From contig JAJTUP010000022.1 of assembly GCA_021399435.1 (NCBI GenBank), positions 1 to 64,000 on the forward strand: 64,000 bases of DNA, written 5' to 3'. The stretch is from Diaporthe sp. PMI_573. Lineage: Eukaryota > Ascomycota > Sordariomycetes > Diaporthales > Diaporthaceae. Of the stretch, positions 48,395 to 60,334 are shown in pieces. Made by a program: the position numbers and the translations under genes. Position 1 is the first letter of the stretch. Every line of letters begins with the position of its first letter. The notes below the pieces were generated by a model that saw only the letters and a list, made by a program, of their open reading frames with translations, made no database searches and was not told the origin of the DNA.

Positions 48395-49050
48395 GGCGGC
48401 TGTGGTTTGTGGAGGGGGAAGATTAAGAGGCGGGGATGGCAGACAAGCTGTCAGTTGGTCGCGCGCTGGGTGGGAGAGCTACGCGACTGCTGGACTGCAG
48501 CTTCCATATCAAATTTCGGCGAGGCTGACGTCCAAGGCAAAGCTGGTGCCCCACTTAAAAACGAGGACCCTGCCCTGAGTGGCCGGGCGTGCACATGCAA
48601 GGTTCTGGACCCCTGGCGGGACCTGGGAGAAAGGCGGGCCAAAAGTTTGGGTGCTGAGTCTTGGGGGCGTAACTCCGAGCAGCCAGTAGTAACTGAACGA
48701 CTCGATTCAAACTTTCGCCTGAAAGCACGTTCCCGAGTTCGGCAGTGGTGGGGATAATCGATTAGTATTCGCATGGTTCTGCACTCTGCTGGGTCCAAGA
48801 CTCCACACCGCAATCCACAGCTCACGGCATCCCACCACGTCCGATCAGTCCCAATCGCCTACAAATAAGACACCTCTACGCGCTGACGACGACCTTGTTC
48901 CCGATTGTTCTGTTCTGTTCAGTCCCTGCCCTCTCTCCTACTCCGTCCGTTCTCGCTTGCTCTGCCAGGTTTCCACTGCACCGCCGAGAAACGTCGCTGC
49001 TTGTTGTTTGTTTGTCCTAGCCTCCTTATCACATTCAGACGCCCTTCATC
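48395..49050. promoter_or_regulatory. shared divergent promoter region of SNU114 and ERG10
   Basis: 656 bp separate the two start codons. The ERG10 side has pyrimidine-rich stretches (about 48895-48965, with CTGTTCTGTTC and CCCTCTCTCC) typical of fungal core promoters and leaders. I see no clear TATA box. Divergent arrangement suggests shared or overlapping promoter elements, but no specific factor site is claimed. Confidence 0.5.
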
Positions 49051-50470
<1,420 letters not shown>

Positions 50471-51028
50471 GCAACGACGAAACGCGACCTTCTTATGTCT
50501 TGCTCCATAGATACAAAAGTTATGTCGGCCGAAGAGTCACTGAGTGTTTATTGTCGCGGATATACAGAAAAAGTCTTCGCGTTGCTAGCTAGACTTGGGT
50601 AATAATACAATCTCTTCGAGTGGGTCTGAGCTCGTTTGATATTGACAGGCTTGCAATCCATGAGGTCCACGCGAGTAGCCCGTATAACTCTTGTGTGCCT
50701 GTTGACCCTGTAGTGATCTCTCTCTTGGACCGGGCATGCGGCTCCAATGATGGCGGCCCAATTAAGACATTGAAAATCCTCCGCCCCCGTAAAACTGTCG
50801 AACGTAACCCAAATACTCCGGGGATAAACAGAAACTTCCAATTTCAATAAACTATGGAGCCAGCCCCCAAAATGGAGCCACCCACTAACATGTGCAAATT
50901 CTCAGAAGTCGTAATAATCATGTAACATTCGAGCTGAAACACCCTTCCTTCGTGAGGACAACTCGGTGTTCGGAATCACTTGTCCATCCCGTGCCCACCA
51001 AGAAAGAGCCAGAAGTCGTCTTGCCTAT
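50471..51028. other. intergenic between convergent genes
   Basis: 3' flanks of ERG10 and of the secreted-protein gene. No gene or repeat seen. Confidence 0.5.
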
Positions 51029-52271
51029 CTAGCAGTGATCATCATCGCCCCTGACGACCACATTCCACTTGTCGAAGAAGATCTGGCCTTTGGTCCAAAT
51101 CAGAATCTCCGGGGGAGCCCATTGGGAAGCACCAGGAACGCAGTTGCGATTGATGTCGTGGGCACCATCAGCTATGGCGCCGAAGCTGTCGACCCAAAAG
51201 CTGTCATCGTGGTCGTTGCACCAATCTGTATGATAGTCGCATCAGCATTGTCCTAACATGTTTTTTGCAGTCTTTGTTCGCGGGCGTCTCAGAAGTAAAA
51301 ATGCCCATCAGGTGAGGTATATTATGCCGAATATGGACGGCGCAAACTGATACGCAAAGGCGACTTACAGATGGCTGATTGGTCTGAGCAGGAAACACGG
51401 CCGCAGGACCCGGGGCCGGGCGGCATCCCAGGCCTTCCAGGAACCTGACGAAGGTAGCTAATGCCCTCTTTTATAGCCGATCTTCTTGCGTCCATCCGAA
51501 ATGGATATACGCACTTGAGATAGCCGTCGGTCAGGTTATGGTCAGGACGGGGTGGGGGCCAGGAAGCCGGGGGCCAGTCCCTGTTCAGGTCAGGACATTT
51601 CAATCTGTTTGCTTATTCACTTGATATCGATTCAGGGGAGGATAATCTCACATCTTGGGGAGTGGATAGCCTGGCCAGGTGGTGTTGATGTGTTTCCAGA
51701 CGTCCTGGACTGTTCCAGTCACGTTGAAGGGAAGGGCACCGGAGATGTCGGGCTGGACCGTCCTGCACATCCTCTGACTTAGTCATTGATCACGGCCATG
51801 ACAAGAAGTTCCTTTTCTTGCCACAATGCGAAGTTCTGCAGCAGGGTCGACGTGTGTTCCTGCTGAATCGCTGCGGGCTCAGAGACAGCGGGCAGCTGTG
51901 GTATGGTCTGAGGGAGCCACGCACCATGTGATCTCCACGATCTCGTAGCCATCGATGGCGGACCGACTATCCACAGCCTGTCAACTGTATCAGCTTTTGT
52001 TTGCTTTGCAAGCCAGGACACTGTCAAAACACAGCCTGATGATTGAGCACAAGGGACAGAAGATCTTTGGACAGCAACAAATCCAAGGCTTGCGTGGTGC
52101 CAGGATTCCGCGAGAATATTCACAATGTGCCACTGAAAGCCATGGATCCTTCCAGGAATGCAGGCGAGGCTGAGTCCTGACAGAAGGGAAGTATTGGAAG
52201 AGACCACAGCGACTTACATTGACCACAAGGGCAACCATGGCGGTAATGATGACGGATGCAAAGCCCTGCAT
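51029..52271 (-). CDS. small secreted cysteine-rich protein, effector-like
   Basis: Predicted 208-residue secreted protein, assembled from five short exons: 52271-52218, 51977-51925, 51762-51652, 51580-51369 and 51225-51029. Introns are 240, 162, 71 and 143 nt, each with GT...AG ends. All joins keep frame to a TAG stop. The N-terminus (MQGFASVIITAMVALVVNAV) is a signal peptide with cleavage likely near residue 20. Three N-glycosylation sites (NVT 49, NTT 62, NLT 88) support secretion. Six cysteines at 96, 132, 137, 146, 172 and 208 suggest three disulfides. The core GSCGRVSCSDQSAIYWCNDH (residues 131-150) and C-terminal WNVVVRG resemble a family of fungal secreted proteins I recall without a functional name. 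Role unknown; candidate effector or surface protein. No long open frame reveals it, so automatic annotation could miss it. Confidence 0.8.
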
Positions 52272-53344
52272 GATGGAAATCAACTGGATGGTTGAGTTGG
52301 TGATTTTGATGTTTTCCTTGATGTTTTCTTGAAGGTTTGGCAGAATTTGGGATCTCGTCTGCTTTCTCAAGTGCTTGATCTTGACATGTTGTTGGCACCG
52401 CAAGGGACCCAGTTGGCTTCGGGAGCAGGTGAGTGGCGACGTTGTTGCGGTGGGAACGAGCAGACTGTAGCAGTCGTTCTTTCCTTGAACATTGTGTTTT
52501 GCAAATTCTTCACATTGCATTGGTGTTCCACTGTTTCATGGTATACTACACCTTTGTTCTCTCTGATCCTATTATGCATTTATTGCTTGCGATGACCCTA
52601 TGTTGAAGACTGGTATGTGGTCAAATTTGGATTATAGTATCATTAGGGAACAAGAAGGGTAAAGTCTTCCAAGGCTAGGACTTTCTCTGCTGAATACAAA
52701 GGTGGCAGCAGAATTCCCCCCTTGTACTTCTTGAGTACGCCCTTCGTCGAGCTTCGACTGCCCAAGGATGACGTATTGACCATGTGAAGTCCAATGCTGG
52801 CAGACTTGAGTGGGGGAGCATCTTGGTTGAGACTTCCAGACCTGAGAAATGGAAATTGCTGGGCACATACTCGTGACAACAGGCAAGCCAGAAGCAACCT
52901 ACCTAACTTGTCCAGCACGACATGGGATGTAATGATACCGTGGGGAAGACTTATTGTTGGCATGAATCCGTTCTGAGTGGTAAGATTGCCAAGCAGCTAG
53001 CATCCAATACCGCTTTCCACACACACTAAGGGGTACCAGTGTTGCCTGAAATGATCAAGGTTCTGGGTGGCTGATGCTAGCTTTATCGGGTCGTGTCTGT
53101 GACTCGACAGGGAAGGTACCCTGTCTTTGTTCTTCCGAGTCATTCTTATCGATAAGCGACCCAAACGGGACCCCGCGACCTCTTCTGGGATTTTTTTTGG
53201 AGGGACGCGACCGCGTTTCGAAAATCTTTGCGCAGTCATCATCATCAATCCCCCATTGACGGCCATAAAGAAGTTGTTCTTTCTTCCACACCTTGACTTG
53301 TCAATTATAGTGTCCGTCTGTCAACAGCATCGCGGCGTTCCAAG
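52272..53344. other. intergenic, common upstream region
   Basis: Lies between the divergent secreted-protein gene and CTP synthase. A 106-codon minus frame (52643-52963) has a hydrophobic start (LLLACLLSRVCAQQ) that might be a signal peptide, but no recognised domain or partner exon supports a gene. Sequence near 53190-53200 has a T run. Confidence 0.4.
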
Positions 53345-55662
53345 ATGCGTTACGTCCTTGTTTCCGGCGGAGTGATCTCTGGTACAGTCCGACCCCTCCC
53401 ACCTTGCCAATGCGGGCTCCCCATTTCCGTTGCCGCGCATCGCTGACAATGGACATTAGGCGTGGGGAAGGGCATCATCGCCTCGTCCACCGGTCTGGTT
53501 CGTTTGCTATGAGCTCAGCTATCCCAGCATAGGAGATTCTGATAGGACCTTCAACAGCTTCTTAAGACACTCGGATTGAGGGTCAGTTGCGTCAAGATTG
53601 ACCCCTATGTGTCGGTCGATGCAGGCCTGATGGCCCCTGCCGAGCACGGCGAATGTTTTGTTCTACAGTCCGGTTCGTAACGAAACACCAGGCCAATTTG
53701 GCTGCGTGCTAAGACCTTTTTTCAGGTTCCGAAGTCGATTTGGATCTCGGGAACTACGAGAGGTACCTTGCCTTAACCCTGGCCGGAGACAACAACATCA
53801 CCACCGGCAAGATCTATCAACATGTACGCGCCCCCAATTGCACCTGTGCTTCTCAGTCAACTGACGGCCATCATCTAGGTCATCCAGAAGGAGCGTCGAG
53901 GCGACTACCTCGGAAAGACTGTTCAGATGTACGTACTCATCGCTATCTTCCTTCGTATGCACGTGCGGCGTGCATGCTTTCCACCTGTCTCTCATTTTAG
54001 CCCCGGATCATCACGCGTCACAGTTTGGCTGACTTGAGTAGCGTTCCTCACGTCACAAATGCCATCAAGGACTGGATCAAGCGTGTCGCCAAGGTTCCAG
54101 TGGATGGAACGAGCGAGGAACCGGACGTGTGCATCATCGAGCTAGGAGGCACTGTCGGCGATATCGAAAGCATGCCTTTTGTGGAGGCACTGACTCAACT
54201 GCGCCACGAAGCCGGACCGAGGAACTTCATGAACATCCACGTCTCCTATGTTCCCACCATCCACGGAGAGCAGAAGACGAAGCCCACCCAACACGCGGTC
54301 AAGTCTGTTCGCAGTTACGGTGTAATCCCTGACCTTGTACGTTACCACGGCTCCCATGGGCTCACAGTCGCTAACAAATATCAAGGTCGCATGCCGATGT
54401 GAACAGCCCCTTGCGGAAAGCACTATCGCAAAGCTGGCACTGCACTGCCAGGTCGAGCTGGATCAGATTCTTGTCGTCCGGGACATGCCCACCGTGTACC
54501 AAGTCCCCTTGCTTTTGGAGGAGCAGAAGATTATCCCTCTTCTCCGAACCCGGCTCAACTTGGACGCTCTGAGCCTCCCGCCCGCGAGCGTGTCCACCGG
54601 CGCCGAATTGTGGGACACGTGGAAGTTTGTGGTCACCCAAAAGCACGAAGCCACTATCGACATTGCGCTGGTGGGCAAGTACGTGGAAACACACGACGCC
54701 TACCTGTCCGTGGTCAAGTCCCTAGAGCACTCTTCGATGCATTTGAGACGGAAGCTCAACCTCATCTGGGTTGACGCCGAGCACCTTGAGCCCAAGGCAA
54801 AGTCGACGGATGAGGAGAAGTACAATGAGGCCTGGCACGCAGTGCGCACCGCCTCAGGTGTCATCGTTCCGGGAGGTTTCGGAACCCGAGGCACGGAGGG
54901 CATGATGCTGGCCTCCAAATTCGCAAGGGAGAATGGCACGCCGTTCCTGGGAGTGCGTTACCAAAAGACTATCCACCTTTGCACACATATGACTAACCGT
55001 TGCATAGGTTTGCCTCGGCTTCCAAACTGCTGCTATCCAGTACGCACGCGACGTATGTGGTATGGCAGAGGCCAACTCGGAAGAATTCCACTCCTTGGCG
55101 AAGGACTGTGTCGTCATTTCAATGCCCGAGCTCGACAAGCAAAACATGGGAGGCACCATGCGTCTTGGGTCCAGGAAGACGATCTTCCAGGAAGGGAGCG
55201 ACTGGGCCAAGATTCGTACACTGTACGGTGGCGGCCTCGAAATTGAGGAGAGACACCGTCACCGGTACGAGATCAATCCCGTGTACATTCACCGCCTGGA
55301 GACCGCTGGCTTGCACTTCGTCGGGAAGGACGAGACAGGTCAGCGTATGGAGATTTTCGAGCTGAAGGATCACCCATACTTCGTTGGTGAGCAGCAACCC
55401 TTGTGATTCTTGACTTCGAAGCAATCGCTAACGTCCTTGGTAGGCACACAATTCCATGCTGAGTACCAGTCCAAGGTGCTAAACCCAAGCGTAAGTCCAA
55501 GTTCATTCTCAATATATACAGGACGTCTCTGACTTGACCACACAGAAACCTTACCTTGGCTTCATTGCTGCCAGTGCTGGAGTCCTCGAAAAGGTCCTGA
55601 AGGAGGGACTCGCGCATTCCGTGAAGATCACCAACGGTGTGAATGGTTCCCACCATTTCTAG
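53345..55662 (+). CDS. CTP synthase
   Basis: Predicted 580-residue glutamine-dependent CTP synthase (UTP + ATP + Gln to CTP) in ten exons: 53345-53381, 53460-53497, 53558-53672, 53726-53823, 53879-53928, 54042-54336, 54386-54952, 55008-55386, 55444-55490 and 55546-55662. Total length matches the family (about 580). Synthase domain: VSGGVISG then [10 protein letters not shown] (P-loop), [52 protein letters not shown]. Class I glutaminase domain: GVCLGFQ with nucleophile Cys402, then GTQFHAEY with His531 and Glu533, so the triad is complete. It departs from the common HPE and from EHGEVFVLDDGGE (here [13 protein letters not shown]). It could be the sole URA7-type enzyme or a divergent paralogue; I cannot tell from this window. 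Confidence 0.94.
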
Positions 55663-56492
55663 AGTTAGAGCCTGGGAAAATGGGTCAAATCCAATTTATT
55701 GCAACGGCGTTGATTACGGCAAGGGGATACACATCGGCGTTATATCACAGGATACTGGAATTGGCATGGTCCGTAGATGACTAGATTTCCAAACCTTGCA
55801 TCAGTCTCTTGACGAATAAGTGCTCTGGGGGTTTGCTAGCGTCATGTTATTGTGGACCTCAAAAGGGTCACCGGACTCCAGCATCGGGAGCAGACTTGGG
55901 TGCAACACATATCTATCTATTGAATACTTGTGGCATGGCATTTGGACGAGAGAACTGCGGCTGCTAGGAACGGAATATATATATAGAGAGAGAGGGCAGA
56001 CTACCCACGTAGATGGTTTTGAATATACCCATGACATTCTGATGAAATTCGTAGACGCATGAGGCAAGCAGGTATATGGGATAACTCCTGTTAGAAGGGG
56101 CGGCTTTTGGTAACAAATTATCTCAACATGCCGCCGGATGCGGACATTTCAATATTGTGAACTGTCTCGCTCGAAGTTGGCCCAGAGACAAGGAATTGTT
56201 GGTGTGGTCGAATTGACTCAAGTGAACAAAGCGGCGAATTGATGACAATAAAACGGGTGAGCTGAATACTCGCGGCCCATTTATGAGCGAGCAGTGCAAA
56301 AAAAAAAAGGGGGGGGGGCTTTGTTGCGTTTGACGCAAACTGCAACAGTCCAGGAAATTCTCATGTCCTGGGGAAAAGCCACAGATATTTCCAAGGCGTC
56401 ACATTCAAAACGGGGGGCTATCCCTGGATTCCAACCATTTGCGAGAAATTTGTATATAAACATCAAAATCACTGCTTAGATCCCTCATAAGC
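55663..56492. other. intergenic
   Basis: Holds short AT/GA repeats near 55975-55995 and an A10G10-type homopolymer junction at about 56298-56317, a likely sequencing trouble spot. No gene seen. Confidence 0.5.
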
Positions 56493-56528
56493 ATGCCTTC
56501 ACGAGCCAAGAACCAGGGTCCCTCGTGA
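56493..56528 (+). promoter_or_regulatory. possible upstream ORF (or first exon) of the SAP/F-box gene
   Basis: ATG at 56493 opens an 11-codon frame ending TGA at 56526-56528, 16 nt before the main ATG. It could dampen translation as a uORF. Alternatively the GTGAGG at 56525 could act as a splice donor, making this the coding start of a longer protein. Transcript data are needed to choose. Confidence 0.35.
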
Positions 56529-56544
56529 GGACCTCCCCTGTTTC

Positions 56545-57753
56545 ATGGCCGCCACGACGTCTGGTTTACGACGACAGCTACGGGAGGCAGAACTCCCCGG
56601 CAGTGGCCTCAAATATGATCTCTACCTTCGGCTGCGTGCCAACGGACTCAGGATCTACAATGATGCCAGGGCTTCTCCTCAACCCGAAATTTCAGACGAA
56701 GTCGATTCTGATGAGGAGGATAGCGAGTCCGATGACAACAGAAGCGATGAGGAGAGCAGGGACGATGTACCTAATGAACCTCCCTCAGTTGGCCACAGTG
56801 GCATAAAGCGCAAGAGGGAAAATGATAAAGAGGACGTAGAAGATGATATAGAGGAGCCAGGGGCTCTAAGGCCCATATCATTGGCCGATATGCCTGTAGA
56901 GTTGATCATCAATATAATCGGGTATCTCGACGCCGGAGGGGTTTTCAACTTGGTACTTGCCTCACCGCATCTGTTTCTCGCGGGGAACGTCAACGCATTC
57001 ATGCTCGAACCTGAGGGCCGGAGAAACGCCGCCGACAGGAACGGGCTGTCCCTCCTGGAATGGGTCGTGTTGCGAGTTGGTAGAGAGGCCGATTTCCGAA
57101 CAAGGCACCATGACCTCATCCAGTGTGTCGTCGACGCCTACTTGGTGACATACCCCAGCGACTCGCTGCAGGACCGCTCGGGAGAGGCCCGCGTGGAGGA
57201 GATCATGGTATACTTGCGTCAAGTCGGCGTCAACCCTGTGTTGGGTCCCGCCGTCCGCGAGGGCGAAGCAGACATAGTGCAGCTCCTGATCCTTCTAGGC
57301 GAGGATGTAAATCAGACGGTGAACAACCTTCAGCCTCTGGAGGAGGCAACAGTACTGATCAAGATCAGAACTTCTCTACTGCACATGAACCACCTGCACG
57401 TCGTCTTCGCCCTCCTCGCAGGTGGTGCCGACACCACGTCGACCCGGGACGACTATCCCGTACCGACGCCTCCCAGAGCTAGAGTTCTCTTCAGAGGTGT
57501 GGCAGCAGCTGCGGAAGAGCGCCGTCTTAAGATCTTGAACTATCCTGGGTGGGCCCCGACGCATCACCCAACGATTTGGCCAGTTATTCACAATCCTCGT
57601 GACCTCACCGTTCGTCAATTCCTCGGTGACGAACGGTCGCCTTTCATGGACAGGGTCGGCATGGCGTTGACTCTTATTGCAGCCCGGACCACTCGGTATC
57701 CTAATTTTGAGGGCTATCACCCCAGCGCTCCTAATATAGGTGGCGCTGAGTAG
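56545..57753 (+). CDS. SAP-like and F-box domain protein
   Basis: Intronless 402-residue open frame. Residues about 5-35 (LRRQLREAELPGSGLKYDLY...) match the SAP helix-turn-helix pattern of DNA/RNA-binding proteins. Residues 48-105 are highly acidic (DEVDSDEEDSESDD) with a basic KRKRENDKED stretch, a possible nuclear signal. An F-box follows near 112-150 (LADMPVELIINIIGYLDAGG), suggesting a substrate receptor of an SCF ubiquitin ligase. Residues 225-295 look like degenerate ankyrin repeats (VNPVLGPAVREGEADIVQLL). No signal peptide. The SAP plus F-box combination suggests a chromatin or nuclear target, which is inference. The start may lie further upstream (see 56493). Confidence 0.7.
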   Translation: MAATTSGLRRQLREAELPGSGLKYDLYLRLRANGLRIYNDARASPQPEISDEVDSDEEDSESDDNRSDEESRDDVPNEPPSVGHSGIKRKRENDKEDVEDDIEEPGALRPISLADMPVELIINIIGYLDAGGVFNLVLASPHLFLAGNVNAFMLEPEGRRNAADRNGLSLLEWVVLRVGREADFRTRHHDLIQCVVDAYLVTYPSDSLQDRSGEARVEEIMVYLRQVGVNPVLGPAVREGEADIVQLLILLGEDVNQTVNNLQPLEEATVLIKIRTSLLHMNHLHVVFALLAGGADTTSTRDDYPVPTPPRARVLFRGVAAAAEERRLKILNYPGWAPTHHPTIWPVIHNPRDLTVRQFLGDERSPFMDRVGMALTLIAARTTRYPNFEGYHPSAPNIGGAE

Positions 57754-57940
57754 GACACTTGGTGTGCGAACATATCAAAAGGTTGATTCTTTGGGGAACA
57801 AGAGGTTAAATATCGAACTAATGGACAGAGTCCCTCTCTTTTATGAAGCAAAAATGATCCTAGGGCTCCCCAAGGGAATCAAGCCACAGAATAGACTCCA
57901 ATCGGTACCTGAAAATTGACTTTACAACTTTCTAGCTTTC

Positions 57941-58912
57941 TCACCTCCTGTAAGCGTTAAATTGCTGGTGCATTCGCTCCGTTTGTCCAGGCGTGAACTC
58001 AGTAGTGCTACATAGGAAGGGCATTGTTAGCCATTGTACCTATTATATCCTGTCACAGATAGTTGGCCGAGGACTCACCAGGTATCATCTGAGTAATCCA
58101 TAAAGTTATGGATCGGGTCCAAGCCGGGCAGGTCCGGGCAAGAGTCTCTTCCAACAGGGCATCCCGTACTCGAGCCTGCCTGCGCCGGCGTATCGGCAAC
58201 CTGATCGTTGGATGCCTCACAGGGCCTCCCGTGAAAGGTGTGCAGGAGCCCGAACCAGTGCCCGACCTCGTGGATGGCAGCGTGGCCCTTGTTTGGAGCA
58301 GCCGTTTCGTTGCGGCCCAGCCCAGGCATCGACTCGCCGTTCAGCCAGCATCCATCCTGATAGAAGAACTGGGTGCCTTCCTCAACGACGGTAGGCCAAT
58401 TGCACTGTCCGCCAATTCCTGGATTGAGGTCCGTGAAGAAGTAGACATTTAGAGCGTCGTAGCCGCCACGTCGTGTCTCCGTCCGGAAGGCTAGATACGC
58501 GTCGAAGTCGGGGATCTCGATGCTATCGTCTGCGTAGAAGCCCTTTCCGGCAACATCATCGACGATTCGCGAAACATTGACTAGCGTCAGCTCGAAGCCG
58601 TATTTAACAAATGTGGAACGCAAAACATCGAACTTGTTTCCTGGTTAGCAGTGAAGCCCAGCTCGATGGGAGTCTTCTTACTTGAGCATCGACGGTACCA
58701 TCCGTGATTCTGTCCTTGTTTGCCTCGGTGCTGGTGACATGGAAGTAAACTTCAACCGCAGTTGGCGCGTCCTGCCGCTTTCTGTACACTGGGAGTGGGT
58801 TGTTAAGTGGCTCCACTACAGCAAGATCATCATTGAGGCAATCCAGCGCCAGCGCAGGCGGCGTCACCAAAGTGAGTAACGCCACCGAAGCAGCAGCAGC
58901 ACGCTTGAACAT
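57941..58912 (-). CDS. secreted M43-type (pappalysin-like) zinc metalloprotease
   Basis: Predicted 283-residue secreted metallopeptidase. Exons 58912-58682, 58632-58079 and 58007-57941; introns 49 nt (GTAAGA...ACAAG) and 71 nt (GTGAGT...TGTAG). Signal peptide MFKRAAAASVALLTLVTPPA with cleavage near ALA, then a short propeptide. After the first join the sequence reads AQFDVLRSTFVKYGFELTL, a family hallmark. The zinc site HEVGHWFGLLH is at residues 198-208 (three His, catalytic Glu199), with the Met-turn at NFMDYSDD and a conserved TEFTPGQ segment at the end. Cysteines suit extracellular disulfides. Length matches fungal extracellular M43 proteases (about 280). The first acceptor is AAG; CAG eight bases earlier would break the frame. 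Likely role is extracellular protein degradation; a virulence role is only possible. Confidence 0.92.
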
Positions 58913-59160
58913 TTTGGCCCAATTGATATTTCGCTGGCTTCGAAATAAGGATCGAACGTGCTCCGTCAGATATCCCGTCAAGGAAAGGTTAAATCGGTAG
59001 CAAATGTCGCTCTTCACTCGCAACGGAATTCATGCCGCTTATTTATGCATTTTTCTGAGCCCACTGGAAGTGGTGGTCTCCATTGAAGAATGGACTGCTA
59101 TCATGTGGTGGCCATCATGAACACGAGGCCCTAGGTGCTTGGCGACCCAGACCGGGGTCA

Positions 59161-59499
59161 CTAAAACTCCACCGCCATGGCGACGTTGAAGTCTTGGGGG
59201 AAGGGATTCTTAATGAGCTGCCATATTAAGCAACGTTCCGTTGTCGCGCATAATATGCCACCTCGTATGGCTTTGCGCCTCTGGTCTGGGGTAATACCCA
59301 TGGATTCCCGCCATCCATTTTCATACATGATATCTATGTCTACCCTGCCAACCACCAACCAATCGCCAGCTGTTTTCTTGAGATAAAAACTTGTCTTGGG
59401 AATGATACATGTGCATGAGCAATTTAAAACTGTGATGAGGTCTTGTGCTTGAAGTTTAAAAACTCGGGTACGTAACGGGTTGAAGAACAAGTCATTCAC
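59161..59499 (-). CDS. unassigned 112-codon open frame
   Basis: Minus-strand open frame of 112 residues with fairly protein-like composition (VVGRVDIDIMYENGW; FNVAMAVEF end). I do not recognise a domain. It may be the last exon of a lost gene or a small lineage-specific protein. No clear upstream exon was found. Confidence 0.25.
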   Translation of the reverse strand: MNDLFFNPLRTRVFKLQAQDLITVLNCSCTCIIPKTSFYLKKTAGDWLVVGRVDIDIMYENGWRESMGITPDQRRKAIRGGILCATTERCLIWQLIKNPFPQDFNVAMAVEF

Positions 59500-60334
59500 G
59501 AAAAGTATCCATATGTTGGCGAGTTCTATGAGTTATTCTGCCCCATGACTTCACTGCTTCAGCCAAATTTCCAACAATTCCTCGGTGAAGCATCTATTGT
59601 TTCAAAGAAAAAGAAGAAAAAAGAAGAAAATGAAGAAAAATGAGGAAGAAAAAAGTTCCTACAGGAGTATGCTGCTGTCTTCAGGCCCCAAATATTGCCC
59701 CTAGATCAAGTCCATTTTGAATCGGAGAGGCATCGCTGCAGAAAGGGTCCAGGTCAGATTAAAGGTAACACAATCAGAAAACTGCAAGATAATTACATGC
59801 TAAAGATCAAGTACCTGATCCAGTCCCGGAACACCATGGCATTGTGAGTAACCTCGGGAATCATCTCTGTTTTAGCTGGACTTCTCGTCGTGGTGTGATG
59901 ACATCAGCCATCCCGACGTGGTGGGTTAGCCGAGCAGATTCCCCGGAGGGAACGGGGCCGTTGGAACCACCCGAGCGGGATGCTGCAGCGCCAGACTACA
60001 ATTGGTAATTTCAAAAACAAAACTAGACTGCTCGAAACAAAAGCTGATGGGTGAAGAACTGAATAGCAAAAGAGTTTCTCAGCCTTGTGACTGAGACGCG
60101 GGGCTTGATGGGATTCGCTCGCAAAGGAGCTTCACACATGAGGCATCAATGCTTTGCTACTAAAACACCTTTCAAACAGTTGGCTTTGAAATGACTCGTA
60201 AAATATTGAGTAGGTAAGAATATAGCACTAATATCCAAGCAATTTCCCCTCTCACATGGCTCTGATTTCCGGGAAATCCTGAATATCGTCTGCTCCCACA
60301 GATTGCTCACATACCCTCCACTGCAGTCACAGTA
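59500..60334. other. intergenic
   Basis: Contains an A/G-only purine tract of AAGAAG/AAGAAAA units near 59604-59657. No gene supported. Confidence 0.5.

Noticed and set aside
51779..52207. 142-codon minus-strand frame
   Set aside because: It crosses introns and an exon of the five-exon secreted-protein gene in a different frame; the spliced model explains the region better.
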